Positions 6,992-16,681 of a stretch of DNA of 64,000 bases are shown here, piece by piece. This DNA is from UMGS1663 sp046964515 (lineage in GTDB: Bacteria > Bacillota > Clostridia > TANB77 > CAG-508): NCBI GenBank assembly GCA_046964515.1, contig JBKUYM010000001.1:434001-498000 (forward strand), written 5' to 3'. Each line of letters begins with the position of its first letter. Position 1 is the stretch's first letter. The translations under genes and the position numbers were made by a program. The notes below the pieces were generated by a model. It ran no database searches and had not been told where the DNA came from. It saw only the letters and a program-made list of their open reading frames with translations.

Positions 6992-9900
6992 TTGACAAAG
7001 GATATTAAACATGAAAAGTGCACACGTAAAACGTTTGCAAAGATTGGCGATTTTATAGAAATGCCAAACTTAATTAAAGTCCAAAAAGATTCTTATGATT
7101 GGTTCATAGAAGAAGGACTAGGTGAAGTATTAAAAGATATTTCTCCAATTGTTGACTATTCTGGTAATTTGGTTCTTGAATTTTTCGATTATTACATGGA
7201 AGAGAAAACAAAATATTCTGTAGAAGAAGCAAAAGAAAGAGATGCAACTTATTCTACAAGATTACATGTAAAGGTTAGACTAATCAATCGTGAGACAGGT
7301 GAAATTAAAGAGCAAGAAATTTATCTTGGTGATTTCCCACTTATGACAGATAGCGGTACCTTTATTATTAATGGTGCAGAAAGAGTAGTTGTTAGTCAGT
7401 TAGTTCGTTCACCAGGTTGCTATTATGCCGATGATTATGATAAAACCGGAAAGAAGATTTATACTTCTACGGTTATGCCAATACGTGGTGCATGGATTGA
7501 ATATGAAACAGATGGAAACGATGTATTTTGGGCAAGGGTAGATAGAACTAGAAAAATACCAGTTACATCACTTTTAAGAGCAATAGGGCTTGCAACAGAT
7601 GAACAAATAGTGGCTCTATTTGGGGAAGAGCCAAAAATTTTAGCAACACTTCAAAAAGACCCAATTAAAACTGCCGATGAAGCATTAATTGAAATTTACA
7701 AGAAATTAAGACCGGGAGAACTTCCAACAGTAGATGCTGCTAGAAATTTATTCAATGGTTTGTTCTTTGATCCTAGAAGATATGATTTGGCAAAAGTAGG
7801 AAGATACAAGTTTAATAAAAAATTAAACTTAAGCTTTAGAATTACAGGACTAGAAGCTTATGAGGATATTATTGATCCAACAACAGGGGAAGTTTTAGTA
7901 GAAAAAGGCAATATTATCTCTAAAGACGTAGCAGAAGAAATTCAAAATACAGGCTTAAATATTGTTGATGTAAAAGTAGGAGACAGCAAGGTTAGAATCA
8001 TTGGTAATGGAACAGTTAATATTCATAAAGTAGTTACAAACATAGATATTTCTGATTTACATTTCAAAGAAGAAGTTAATTATGAAGTACTAAAATCTAT
8101 TTTAGATACAACAGAAGAAAAAGACTTACATAATGTATTAAAAGAAAGAAAAGAAGAGTTAATACCAAAACATATTACAAATGAAGATATCATTGCTTCT
8201 ATAAATTATTTATTAAATTTAGACCATGGATTAGGAAATGTAGATGATATCGATCATCTAGGAAATAGACGTATTCGTTGTGTTGGGGAGTTATTACAAA
8301 ATCAGTTTAGAATTGGTTTAACGAGATTAGAAAGAGTTGTTCGTGAAAGAATGACGATTCAAGACTTGGATGTTGTAACACCACAAACTTTAATTAATAC
8401 AAAGCCAATTACTTCTTCTATTAGGGAATTTTTTGGAAGTTCTCAGTTATCACAATTTATGGATCAAACAAATCCATTATCAGAACTTACTCATAAGAGA
8501 AGAATTTCTGCATTAGGACCTGGTGGACTTTCAAGAGAAAGAGCAGGATTTGAAGTACGTGATATTCACTATACCCATTATGGTAGATTATGTCCAGTAG
8601 AATCACCAGAAGGACCAAATATCGGACTTATCTCTGCATTATCTTCTTTTGCAATTATTAATGAATATGGATTTATTGAAACACCATATAGAAAAGTAGA
8701 TCATACAACTGGAAAGATAACGGATATTGTGGAATATATGCCAGCTGATGAAGAAGATAATTACATTATTGCACAAGCATCAGAACCATTAGATAAAGAA
8801 AATAAGTTTGTTAATAAAAGAATTCGTGTACGTCATAGAGCAGAAATTACAGAAGTAGATGCTGATCAAGTAGACTACATAGATGTTTCACCAAAAGAAT
8901 TAGTTTCTGTAGCAGCTGCTATGATTCCTTTCTTAGAGCATGATGACGTAAAACGTTCTCTAATGGGCTCTAACATGCAACGTCAAGCTGTACCACTTTT
9001 AACAACAGAAGCACCTATCGTCGGAACAGGAATTGAATATAGAGCAGCAAAAGATTCTGGTATTACAGTAACTGCTAAAAATGAAGGGGTTATAGAGAAA
9101 GTTTCAGCAGAAGAAATTCAAGTTAGAAATAAAAAGAATGAAATAGATACTTATCGTTTGCGCAAATTTAAAAGAACAAATGGTGGAACTTGTATCAATC
9201 AAAGACCAGTAGTTACAAGAGGAGAAAGAGTAAAAGAAGGAGACATTTTAGCAGATGGACCATCTACTAAAAATGGAGAAATGTCTTTAGGAAAAAATGT
9301 ATTAATCGCTTTTACTACTTGGGAAGGTTATAACTATGAAGATGCTGTTTTAATTAGTGAAAGACTTGTTAAGGAGGACGTTTATACTTCTATTCATATT
9401 GAAGAATATGATTGTGAATGTAGAGATACGAAATTAGGTCCAGAAGAAATTACAAGAGACATTCCTAATGTGGGGGATGATGGCTTAAAAGATTTAGATG
9501 AAAATGGTATTATTCGTATTGGTGCAGAAGTAAGACCTGGAGATATCTTAGTTGGTAAAGTAACACCAAAAGGAGAAACCGAATTAACAGCAGAAGAAAG
9601 ATTGCTTCGTGCTATCTTTGGAGAAAAAGCAAGAGAAGTAAGAGATACTTCTTTAAGAGTACCTCATGGAGAAGCGGGTACGATTGTAGATGTAAAAATC
9701 TTTACGAGAGATAACTCTGATGAATTAGGACCTGGTGTTAATCAAGTAATTCGTTGTTATATTGCTACAAAGAGAAAAATTTCTGTTGGTGATAAAATGG
9801 CTGGTCGTCATGGAAATAAAGGTGTTATTTCTAGAATTCTTCCAGAAGAAGATATGCCATTTATGCCAGATGGTACGCCAGTAGATATTGTTCTTAACCC

Positions 9901-10729
9901 ACTTGGTGTTCCTTCTCGTATGAACTTAGGTCAAGTTTTAGAAGTTCATTTAGGAATGGCAGCAAGAGCCTTAGGATGGAAAGTAGCAACACCAGTATTT
10001 GATGGTGCAACAGATAAAGAAATTGAAGAATTATTAGAAGAAGCAGGTATGCGTAGAGATGGAAAAACGGTTCTTTATGATGGAAGAACAGGAGAAGCAT
10101 TTGATAACCCAATTACCGTTGGTGTTATGTATATGTTGAAACTACATCACTTAGTAGATGATAAAATCCATGCTCGTTCAACAGGACCATATTCTTTAGT
10201 AACGCAACAACCTCTAGGTGGTAAAGCACAATTTGGTGGACAACGTTTTGGAGAGATGGAAGTTTGGGCATTAGAAGCCTATGGCGCAGCGTATACTTTA
10301 CAAGAAATGTTAACTGTAAAATCAGATGATGTAGTAGGACGTGTAAAGACCTATGAAGCCATTGTAAAAGGAGAAAATGTTCCAGAACCAGGTGTTCCAG
10401 AATCTTTCAAAGTATTAATAAAAGAATTACAATCTTTAGGTTTAGATGTACGTTTGTATTCAGAGGATAATCAAGAACTAGAATTAAAAGAACATATTGA
10501 TGAAGGTATTGACTATGAAGAGACAAAAGTAGGTTCTAATGTTTTAGATGAAGCAGAATTAGAAGATAGTTACATTGAAGCTGACGAAGATACGGAGGAT
10601 ATGCTATTAGATACAGAAGAAGATACCGATGAATTATTTGAAGAACTAGATGACGAAGGAGACGATTCTATTTTTGATAATGATTTAGCAGAAGATAATC
10701 TTTTAAATGATGAAGGGGAATTAGAATAG
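6992..10729 (+). CDS. rpoB: DNA-directed RNA polymerase beta subunit
   Basis: I place the start at TTG 6992, six bases after AGGGGTGA (6978-6985); the TTG at 6986 touches the ribosome site. The 1245-residue product is full length and colinear with bacterial beta subunits. The rifampicin pocket (about 8440-8530) reads SSQLSQFMDQTNPLSELTHK and keeps the Asp, His and Ser residues found in sensitive enzymes. The GDKMAGRHGNKG and GGQRFGEMEVWALEA motifs are intact. The C-terminus ends in a ~45-residue very acidic tail. With rpoC it forms the catalytic core of RNA polymerase. It is followed closely by a small gene and then rpoC. Confidence 0.98.
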   Translation: MTKDIKHEKCTRKTFAKIGDFIEMPNLIKVQKDSYDWFIEEGLGEVLKDISPIVDYSGNLVLEFFDYYMEEKTKYSVEEAKERDATYSTRLHVKVRLINRETGEIKEQEIYLGDFPLMTDSGTFIINGAERVVVSQLVRSPGCYYADDYDKTGKKIYTSTVMPIRGAWIEYETDGNDVFWARVDRTRKIPVTSLLRAIGLATDEQIVALFGEEPKILATLQKDPIKTADEALIEIYKKLRPGELPTVDAARNLFNGLFFDPRRYDLAKVGRYKFNKKLNLSFRITGLEAYEDIIDPTTGEVLVEKGNIISKDVAEEIQNTGLNIVDVKVGDSKVRIIGNGTVNIHKVVTNIDISDLHFKEEVNYEVLKSILDTTEEKDLHNVLKERKEELIPKHITNEDIIASINYLLNLDHGLGNVDDIDHLGNRRIRCVGELLQNQFRIGLTRLERVVRERMTIQDLDVVTPQTLINTKPITSSIREFFGSSQLSQFMDQTNPLSELTHKRRISALGPGGLSRERAGFEVRDIHYTHYGRLCPVESPEGPNIGLISALSSFAIINEYGFIETPYRKVDHTTGKITDIVEYMPADEEDNYIIAQASEPLDKENKFVNKRIRVRHRAEITEVDADQVDYIDVSPKELVSVAAAMIPFLEHDDVKRSLMGSNMQRQAVPLLTTEAPIVGTGIEYRAAKDSGITVTAKNEGVIEKVSAEEIQVRNKKNEIDTYRLRKFKRTNGGTCINQRPVVTRGERVKEGDILADGPSTKNGEMSLGKNVLIAFTTWEGYNYEDAVLISERLVKEDVYTSIHIEEYDCECRDTKLGPEEITRDIPNVGDDGLKDLDENGIIRIGAEVRPGDILVGKVTPKGETELTAEERLLRAIFGEKAREVRDTSLRVPHGEAGTIVDVKIFTRDNSDELGPGVNQVIRCYIATKRKISVGDKMAGRHGNKGVISRILPEEDMPFMPDGTPVDIVLNPLGVPSRMNLGQVLEVHLGMAARALGWKVATPVFDGATDKEIEELLEEAGMRRDGKTVLYDGRTGEAFDNPITVGVMYMLKLHHLVDDKIHARSTGPYSLVTQQPLGGKAQFGGQRFGEMEVWALEAYGAAYTLQEMLTVKSDDVVGRVKTYEAIVKGENVPEPGVPESFKVLIKELQSLGLDVRLYSEDNQELELKEHIDEGIDYEETKVGSNVLDEAELEDSYIEADEDTEDMLLDTEEDTDELFEELDDEGDDSIFDNDLAEDNLLNDEGELE

Positions 10730-10737
10730 GAAAAGAG

Positions 10738-11067
10738 TTGTCGTATATGGATACTTCTTTTGTACCAAGAATTGTTGTAGAAGCAAATAACTATAGAAAA
10801 CCTAGGATAGTGGATTATAGAGAGATAATAGAAGAGGTACAAATCCTGCTTATGAAAGAAGGATACCAAGTTGCCTTTAATGCAGTAGAAATCTATAATA
10901 GATTAACGCAAAAATTTTCATTTAGAGAAGATATGCGCAAAGAAGAAATCTTGGATACTATAAGAATGTGCCTAAAAAGGTTAGAAAAACAACAGTTTCT
11001 AAAAAGAAATGAAGAAAATCAATATGTTATAAAAAGGCAGAGAGAAGAAAGTCTTATAGAAATGTAA
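10738..11067 (+). CDS. Small protein of unknown function between rpoB and rpoC
   Basis: The 109-residue product reads from TTG 10738, six bases after AGGA; ATG 10747 is an alternative start. It is charged and mostly helical, with EIIEEVQILLMKEGYQVAFNAVEIYNRL, then RKEEILDTIRMCLKRLEKQQFLKR and a short strand pair NQYVIKR. The helix-helix-wing arrangement suggests a winged-helix-like fold, but I do not recognise the family. It lies only 8 bases after rpoB and 112 bases before rpoC, so it is surely co-transcribed with them. A role linked to transcription is guesswork from position. Confidence 0.6.
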   Translation: MSYMDTSFVPRIVVEANNYRKPRIVDYREIIEEVQILLMKEGYQVAFNAVEIYNRLTQKFSFREDMRKEEILDTIRMCLKRLEKQQFLKRNEENQYVIKRQREESLIEM

Positions 11068-11179
11068 TTGAATAGGTTAAAAGGAAATAGAAATGGACAA
11101 AATAAGATGCACAGCGCAGGATCATTACTATGACATAATAACCAGGCAAAAACTAAAAAATCAGGGGGGCTAACCAAAG

Positions 11180-14100
11180 GTGGATGAATTAGAAATTTTT
11201 GATAAGATCAAAATAGGATTAGCATCAGACGAGAAAATTAGAGAATGGTCAAAAGGAGAAGTTAAAAAACCAGAGACTATTAACTATAGAACTTTAAAAC
11301 CAGAAAAAGATGGTCTATTCTGTGAAAGAATATTTGGACCAACAAAAGATTGGGAATGTCATTGTGGAAAATACAAAAGAGTTAGATATAAAGGGATTGT
11401 CTGTGATAGATGTGGTGTAGAAGTTACCAAAGCAAAAGTAAGACGTGAAAGAATGGGACATATTGAACTTGCTGCGCCAGTTGCTCATATATGGTATTTT
11501 AAAGGTATTCCAAGTAGAATTGCTTTAATGTTAGACATTTCACCAAGAAGTTTAGAAAAAATCGTCTATTTTGCTTCTTATATTGTTATTGATAAGGGAA
11601 CATCTGGTTTAATGAAAACACAAGTATTATCAGAAAAAGAATATCATGAAGCAGTAGAAAAATATGGTGTTGGCAGTTTTAAAGCAGAAATGGGAGCAGA
11701 AGCTTTAGAAAAATTATTAAGGGAAATTGATTTAGATAAACTATCTGCTAAATTAAAGAAAGAATTAGAAACAGCAAGTGAGCAAAAGAAAGCAAAATTA
11801 ATTAAAAGATTAGATACTGTAGAATCTTTTAGATTATCTGGAAATAGACCTGAATGGATGATTATGAATGTAGTACCAGTTATTCCACCAGAGTTAAGAC
11901 CAATGGTACAATTAGATGGTGGTAGATTTGCTACATCTGACTTAAATGATTTATATAGAAGAGTAATTAATAGAAATAATCGTTTAAAAAGATTAGTAGA
12001 ATTAGGTGCTCCAGAAATTATTAAAAGAAATGAAAAAAGAATGCTTCAAGAATCAGTAGATGCGTTAATTGATAATGGAAGACGTGGAAGACCTGTAACT
12101 GGAGCCGGAAATAGACCATTAAAATCTTTATCAGATATGCTAAAAGGTAAACAAGGTCGTTTCCGTCAAAACTTACTTGGTAAACGTGTTGACTATTCCG
12201 GACGTTCTGTTATCGTTGTAGGACCAGAACTTAAAATTTATCAATGTGGTCTTCCAAAAGAAATGGCAGTAGAATTATTCAAACCATTTGTTATGAAAGA
12301 ATTAGTGGGAAGAGGTATTGCTCACAATATTAAAAATGCAAAAAGAATGGTAGAAAGATTACGTCCTGAAGTATGGGATATTTTAGAGGATGTAATTAAA
12401 GACCATCCTGTTATGCTAAACCGTGCACCTACGCTACATAGACTTGGCATTCAAGCATTTGAACCTGTTTTAGTAGAAGGTAGAGCTATTAAATTACATC
12501 CATTAGTTTGTACAGCATTTAATGCTGACTTTGATGGTGACCAAATGGCTATTCACGTTCCACTATCACCAGAAGCACAGGCAGAAGCAAGATACTTAAT
12601 GCTATCTGTTAATAACTTATTAAAACCACAAGATGGTAAACCAGTAACTGTTCCTACACAAGATATGATTTTAGGAAGTTATTATCTAACTATGGAAGTC
12701 GATGGCGAAGTAGGAGAGGGAAATTATTTCTCTTCACCAGAAGAAGCTATTATTGCCTATGAAAACAAAGAAGTGGGAATGCATGCTAAAATATTTGTTA
12801 GAATGAGCAAAATAGAAAATGGTGTGGAAAAACATAAAAAAGTAGAAACAACAGTTGGTAGAATTATTTACAATAAAGGTATTCCACAAGATTTAGGATT
12901 TGTTGACAGAAGCAATCCAGATAATGAATTTGAATTAGAAATTAATTTTGTTGTTAAAAAGAAAAATCTTGGAAAAATTATTGAAAAATGTATCAATGTT
13001 CATGGATTAAATCGTTCTGCAGAATTGTTAGATTATATTAAAGCCACTGGATTTAAATATTCTACAACAGGTGCTATTACAGTTTCTATCGATGATGTTA
13101 AAGTACCAGAAGCGAAAAAAGAAATTCTAGAACATGCATCTAAAGAAGTAGAAACCGTATTAAAACAATATAAACGTGGTTTGATTACAGAAGAAGAAAG
13201 ATATAACTCTGTTATTAAAATTTGGGAAAAAGCAACAGATAATGTAAAAGATGCCATGAGAGATAACTTTACAAGTTTAAACCCTGTATTCATGATGTCA
13301 GAATCTGGTGCTAGAGGTAACTTAGACCAATTAAAACAAATTGCAGGTATGCGTGGTCTTATGGCAAGTACAACTGGTAAAACAGTTGAAATTCCAATTA
13401 AGTCTTCTTTTAGAGAAGGTCTAGATGCTTTAGAGTACTTTATCTCTGCCCATGGTGCTCGTAAAGGTTTATCAGATACAGCATTAAGAACAGCCGATTC
13501 TGGATATTTGACAAGAAGATTAGTAGATGTTTCTCAAGATATTATCGTTAGAGAACATGACTGTGGAACACATGATGGCATTGAATTAACGGCTATAAAA
13601 GATGGAAATCAAGTTATTGAAAGTTTACAAGAAAGATTAATTGGTAGATATCCATTAGAAGATATTGTTCATCCAGAAACAGGAGAATTAATAGTAGATA
13701 CGAATACTTTAATTAATGACAAAATTGCAGATAGCATTGTAGAAGCTGGTATTGAAAACGTTTTAGTTCGTAGCGTATTTGGTTGTAGAACAAAATATGG
13801 TGTTTGTTCAAAATGCTATGGTATGGGTCTTGCAAGTAGACAAGAAGCAGATATTGGTGAAGCAGTTGGTATTATTGCTGCACAATCTATTGGTGAACCT
13901 GGTACACAGCTTACTATGAGAACGATTCACTCTGGTGGTGTTGCTGGTGTTGCCGATATTACACAAGGTCTTCCTAGAGTTGAAGAATTATTTGAAGCTA
14001 GAAAACCAAAGGGATTAGCAATTATTTCTGAGATAGATGGAACTGTTAAAATTTCTGATGAGAAAAAGAGAAAAGAAATCATTGTTACTTCAAAAGACGA

Positions 14101-14740
14101 TAGTAAAACATATGTAATTCCATTTGGATCAAAATTAAAAGTAAAAGAGGGAGATACTGTTACAGCAGGTCAACCACTTACAGAGGGATCTGTTAATCCA
14201 AATGAATTATTATTAATTAAAGGACCGGCTGGTGTATATAATTACTTAGTACAGGAAGTACAAAAAGTATATAGAAACCAAGGTGTTGATATTAATGATA
14301 AGCATATTGAAGTTATTGGAAGACAGATGTTAAAGAAGATAAGAGTAGAAGATAATGGGGATACTACTTTATTTGCAGGTTCTTTAGTGGATATGTATGA
14401 ATTTGAAGCAATTAATAATCAGGCAATTCAAGAAGGTAAACGTCCTGCAACAGGAAAACGAGTATTATTAGGTATTACAAAAGCTTCTCTTGCAACAGAT
14501 AGTTTCTTATCTGCAGCTTCTTTCCAAGAAACAACAAGAGTGTTAACAGAAGCCGCTATTAAAGGAAAAGTAGATGAATTAATTGGCTTAAAAGAAAATG
14601 TGATTATTGGTAAATTAATTCCTGCAGGTACTGGTCTTGCTAAATATAAAAATACCCATATTAGTACAGAAGAAGATTCTGTAGAAGCACAAACGGAGGA
14701 TAAGCAAGATACTGAAAAAATAGAAGAAGATGTAGGATAA
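11180..14740 (+). CDS. rpoC: DNA-directed RNA polymerase beta' subunit
   Basis: The GTG start at 11180 is 9 bases after AGGGGGG. The 1186-residue product contains the N-terminal zinc site (CHCG...CDRCG, about residues 57-77), the lid/rudder region, and the Mg-binding NADFDGDQM loop (about 447). The second zinc site is C-x(n)-CRTKYGVCSKCYG (about 795-882). The bridge and trigger helices lie in GARGNLDQLKQIAGMRGLM through AAQSIGEPGTQLTMRTIHSGG. The C-terminal tail is acidic. Length and order are normal for Firmicutes. It is the last gene of the rpoB-rpoC operon and is followed by a terminator. Confidence 0.98.
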   Translation: MDELEIFDKIKIGLASDEKIREWSKGEVKKPETINYRTLKPEKDGLFCERIFGPTKDWECHCGKYKRVRYKGIVCDRCGVEVTKAKVRRERMGHIELAAPVAHIWYFKGIPSRIALMLDISPRSLEKIVYFASYIVIDKGTSGLMKTQVLSEKEYHEAVEKYGVGSFKAEMGAEALEKLLREIDLDKLSAKLKKELETASEQKKAKLIKRLDTVESFRLSGNRPEWMIMNVVPVIPPELRPMVQLDGGRFATSDLNDLYRRVINRNNRLKRLVELGAPEIIKRNEKRMLQESVDALIDNGRRGRPVTGAGNRPLKSLSDMLKGKQGRFRQNLLGKRVDYSGRSVIVVGPELKIYQCGLPKEMAVELFKPFVMKELVGRGIAHNIKNAKRMVERLRPEVWDILEDVIKDHPVMLNRAPTLHRLGIQAFEPVLVEGRAIKLHPLVCTAFNADFDGDQMAIHVPLSPEAQAEARYLMLSVNNLLKPQDGKPVTVPTQDMILGSYYLTMEVDGEVGEGNYFSSPEEAIIAYENKEVGMHAKIFVRMSKIENGVEKHKKVETTVGRIIYNKGIPQDLGFVDRSNPDNEFELEINFVVKKKNLGKIIEKCINVHGLNRSAELLDYIKATGFKYSTTGAITVSIDDVKVPEAKKEILEHASKEVETVLKQYKRGLITEEERYNSVIKIWEKATDNVKDAMRDNFTSLNPVFMMSESGARGNLDQLKQIAGMRGLMASTTGKTVEIPIKSSFREGLDALEYFISAHGARKGLSDTALRTADSGYLTRRLVDVSQDIIVREHDCGTHDGIELTAIKDGNQVIESLQERLIGRYPLEDIVHPETGELIVDTNTLINDKIADSIVEAGIENVLVRSVFGCRTKYGVCSKCYGMGLASRQEADIGEAVGIIAAQSIGEPGTQLTMRTIHSGGVAGVADITQGLPRVEELFEARKPKGLAIISEIDGTVKISDEKKRKEIIVTSKDDSKTYVIPFGSKLKVKEGDTVTAGQPLTEGSVNPNELLLIKGPAGVYNYLVQEVQKVYRNQGVDINDKHIEVIGRQMLKKIRVEDNGDTTLFAGSLVDMYEFEAINNQAIQEGKRPATGKRVLLGITKASLATDSFLSAASFQETTRVLTEAAIKGKVDELIGLKENVIIGKLIPAGTGLAKYKNTHISTEEDSVEAQTEDKQDTEKIEEDVG

Positions 14741-14752
14741 TAAGGTAAAAAG

Positions 14753-14790
14753 TAAGATAGGAGAGATTTATTCTTCTATCTTATTTTTCA
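14753..14790 (+). terminator. Terminator of the rpoBC operon
   Basis: TAAGATAG (14753-14760) pairs with CTATCTTA (14776-14783), with inner GAGA/TTCT, followed by TTTTTC. Confidence 0.75.
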
Positions 14791-14819
14791 TTTACAAAAT
14801 AAAACAAGAAAGGTATAAT
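14791..14819 (+). promoter_or_regulatory. Promoter of mtaD
   Basis: TTTACA (14791-14796), 17-base spacer, TATAAT (14814-14819), 30 bases before the gene. Confidence 0.7.
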
Positions 14820-14848
14820 AAGAAAAAAGAAAGGATAGGAGAAAAAAT

Positions 14849-16138
14849 ATGAAATTATATATAAAAAATGCCACTTTGTTATCTATGGATGAGAAAAGAG
14901 AAAAAGTAGAAGAAAATATGGATATCGAAATTTCTGGGAACCAGATAATAAAAATAGGTAAAAACCTAACCGGTGAAGAAAATGCAAAAATGATAGATGC
15001 TACAGGAAAGGTGGTAATGCCAGGACTCATTAATACCCATGCACATATTCCGATGAGTATTTTTAGAGAAACCGTGGATGGACTTTCTCTACAGGAATGG
15101 TTACAAGATAAAATATGGCCGATGGAAGATCAATTGACCAAAGAAGATATTTACCAAGCTTCTAAGTTGTCTTTTATGGAAATGATTCGAACAGGAACTA
15201 CCACTATTAATGATATGTATTTTATGACAGAATCTATTATAGAAGCTGCTATACAAGCAGGAATTAGATTACAAACGACTAGAACATTGACTTCTGTTGC
15301 AGGAGAAGAAGATGGACAAAAGAAATTAGAGGAATTTAAAGAATTATTAGAAAAATATAGAAATCAGAATAGTCGCATTACTTTTAATGCAGGTATCCAT
15401 GGATTATACACTTCTAGTAGAGAATATGTGGATAAATGTATTGCTTTTGCAAAAGAAGAAGCATTAAGGATACATATGCATTTTTGTGAAAATACAAAAG
15501 AAGTAGAAGATATTAAACAAGCTTATGGAGAAAGTCCAGTTAGTGTTATAGAAAAGGACTTTAAAGGAATCGATGTGTTATTAGCACATTGTGTAAAATT
15601 AAATAAAGAAGAAATTGCTAGGATGGCAACATTACCGATTCATATTTCTCATTGTCCAGTTAGTAATTTAAAATTAGGCTGTGGGGTAGCCAATATTGCA
15701 CAAATGGTAAATGCAGGTATGAATGTTAGTTTAGGCACAGATGGGCAAGGAAGTGGTAGTAATTTAGATTTATTTGAAACTATGAAATATACAGCTTTAT
15801 TGCAAAAAGGGATACAAGAAGATGCGAAACAATTACCTGCTTATCAAGTTATACAAATGGCAACAATGAATGGTGCTAAAGCATTAGGAATGGAAAGTCA
15901 AATAGGTAGTATTGAAGAAGGTAAGCTTGCAGATATGATCATTTTAAATTTAGATACCTGTGTAATGCAACCAGTTAATGATTTATGTTCAGACATTGTA
16001 TATAATGCAAAGGGAGAAAATGTAGAGACTACCATAGTTAATGGGGAAATCTTAATGGAAAATAAACAATTAAGAGGCATAGAAGGGCAAGAAGTTTATG
16101 AGAAGTGTAGAAGCATTATAGAAAGAATAAAACAATAA
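14849..16138 (+). CDS. mtaD: 5-methylthioadenosine/S-adenosylhomocysteine deaminase (amidohydrolase family)
   Basis: This 429-residue metal-dependent hydrolase of the amidohydrolase superfamily probably converts S-adenosylhomocysteine or methylthioadenosine to the inosyl products. The motifs are in order: VMPGLINTHAHIPMS (metal ligands, about residue 60), HMHFCEN (about 210), LLAHCVKLN, HISHCPVSN (about 270) and LGTDGQGSGSN (about 298). The substrate-specific TVDGLSLQEWLQDKIWPME segment is present. The gene stands alone between its own promoter and terminator. A different purine or guanine substrate cannot be excluded from sequence alone. Confidence 0.85.
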   Translation: MKLYIKNATLLSMDEKREKVEENMDIEISGNQIIKIGKNLTGEENAKMIDATGKVVMPGLINTHAHIPMSIFRETVDGLSLQEWLQDKIWPMEDQLTKEDIYQASKLSFMEMIRTGTTTINDMYFMTESIIEAAIQAGIRLQTTRTLTSVAGEEDGQKKLEEFKELLEKYRNQNSRITFNAGIHGLYTSSREYVDKCIAFAKEEALRIHMHFCENTKEVEDIKQAYGESPVSVIEKDFKGIDVLLAHCVKLNKEEIARMATLPIHISHCPVSNLKLGCGVANIAQMVNAGMNVSLGTDGQGSGSNLDLFETMKYTALLQKGIQEDAKQLPAYQVIQMATMNGAKALGMESQIGSIEEGKLADMIILNLDTCVMQPVNDLCSDIVYNAKGENVETTIVNGEILMENKQLRGIEGQEVYEKCRSIIERIKQ

Positions 16139-16164
16139 AGTGTAAACAAATTTAATTACATGAA

Positions 16165-16208
16165 AAGATCTAGTATACCAAAACATCTATATTAGGTCTT
16201 ACTTTTTT
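16165..16208 (+). terminator. Terminator of mtaD
   Basis: A 13-base stem (16165-16177 with 16188-16200) including two G-U pairs, a 10-base loop, then ACTTTTTTA. Confidence 0.7.
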
Positions 16209-16279
16209 ATTCCATATGTAATAAGAAAATTATCAGGTATGGAAAATATAAAGAATAGAAAGAAAGGTAAAAAGAGAAA

Positions 16280-16561
16280 ATGAATTACCAAATAAAAGAA
16301 GAAAATCAAAAATTTTTATTAATCGAAGAAGAAAAAGAAATTGGAAATTTAAAGTTTATAAAAGATGTAGAAGGTGATTTTATAATTGAATCTATCTTCA
16401 TAGAAGAAGCCTATAGAGGAGAAGGATATGCTCAAATTATTTTTAATGAATTTATTGAAAAGGTAAAAAAAGAGAAACGTAAAGTAATACCAATTTGTAC
16501 ATATGCACAAGCACAATTTCGAAAAAGAAAAAGTATACAATACTTATTAAAAAATGTATAA
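16280..16561 (+). CDS. Small GNAT-like acetyltransferase (YjdJ type)
   Basis: The 93-residue product shows the shortened GNAT fold of the COG2388/YjdJ family: GNLKF and IIESIFIEEAYRGEGYAQIIFNEFIEKVKKE, where R-G-E-G-Y-A is the acetyl-CoA loop, then KVIPICTYAQAQFRK. The substrate in this family is unknown. It is preceded by a weak AAAGAAAGG ribosome site. Confidence 0.7.
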   Translation: MNYQIKEENQKFLLIEEEKEIGNLKFIKDVEGDFIIESIFIEEAYRGEGYAQIIFNEFIEKVKKEKRKVIPICTYAQAQFRKRKSIQYLLKNV

Positions 16562-16620
16562 ATAAGAAAATAGTTGTCTTGAAAACAAAATTGTAGAAGA
16601 GTACGCATGGGCAGGAGTCC

Positions 16621-16649
16621 TTGACAAAGCCTAGAAATAAGAGTACAAT
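16621..16649 (+). promoter_or_regulatory. Promoter of gdpP
   Basis: TTGACA (16621-16626), 17-base spacer, TACAAT (16644-16649). Confidence 0.75.
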
Positions 16650-16681
16650 AGAGTTTGTAAATAGTATAAAAGGAGAATATT

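Noticed and set aside
13033..13293. Minus-strand open frames inside rpoC, rpoB, ftsH and others
   Set aside because: They overlap highly conserved genes in full, lack start signals and show no recognisable product.
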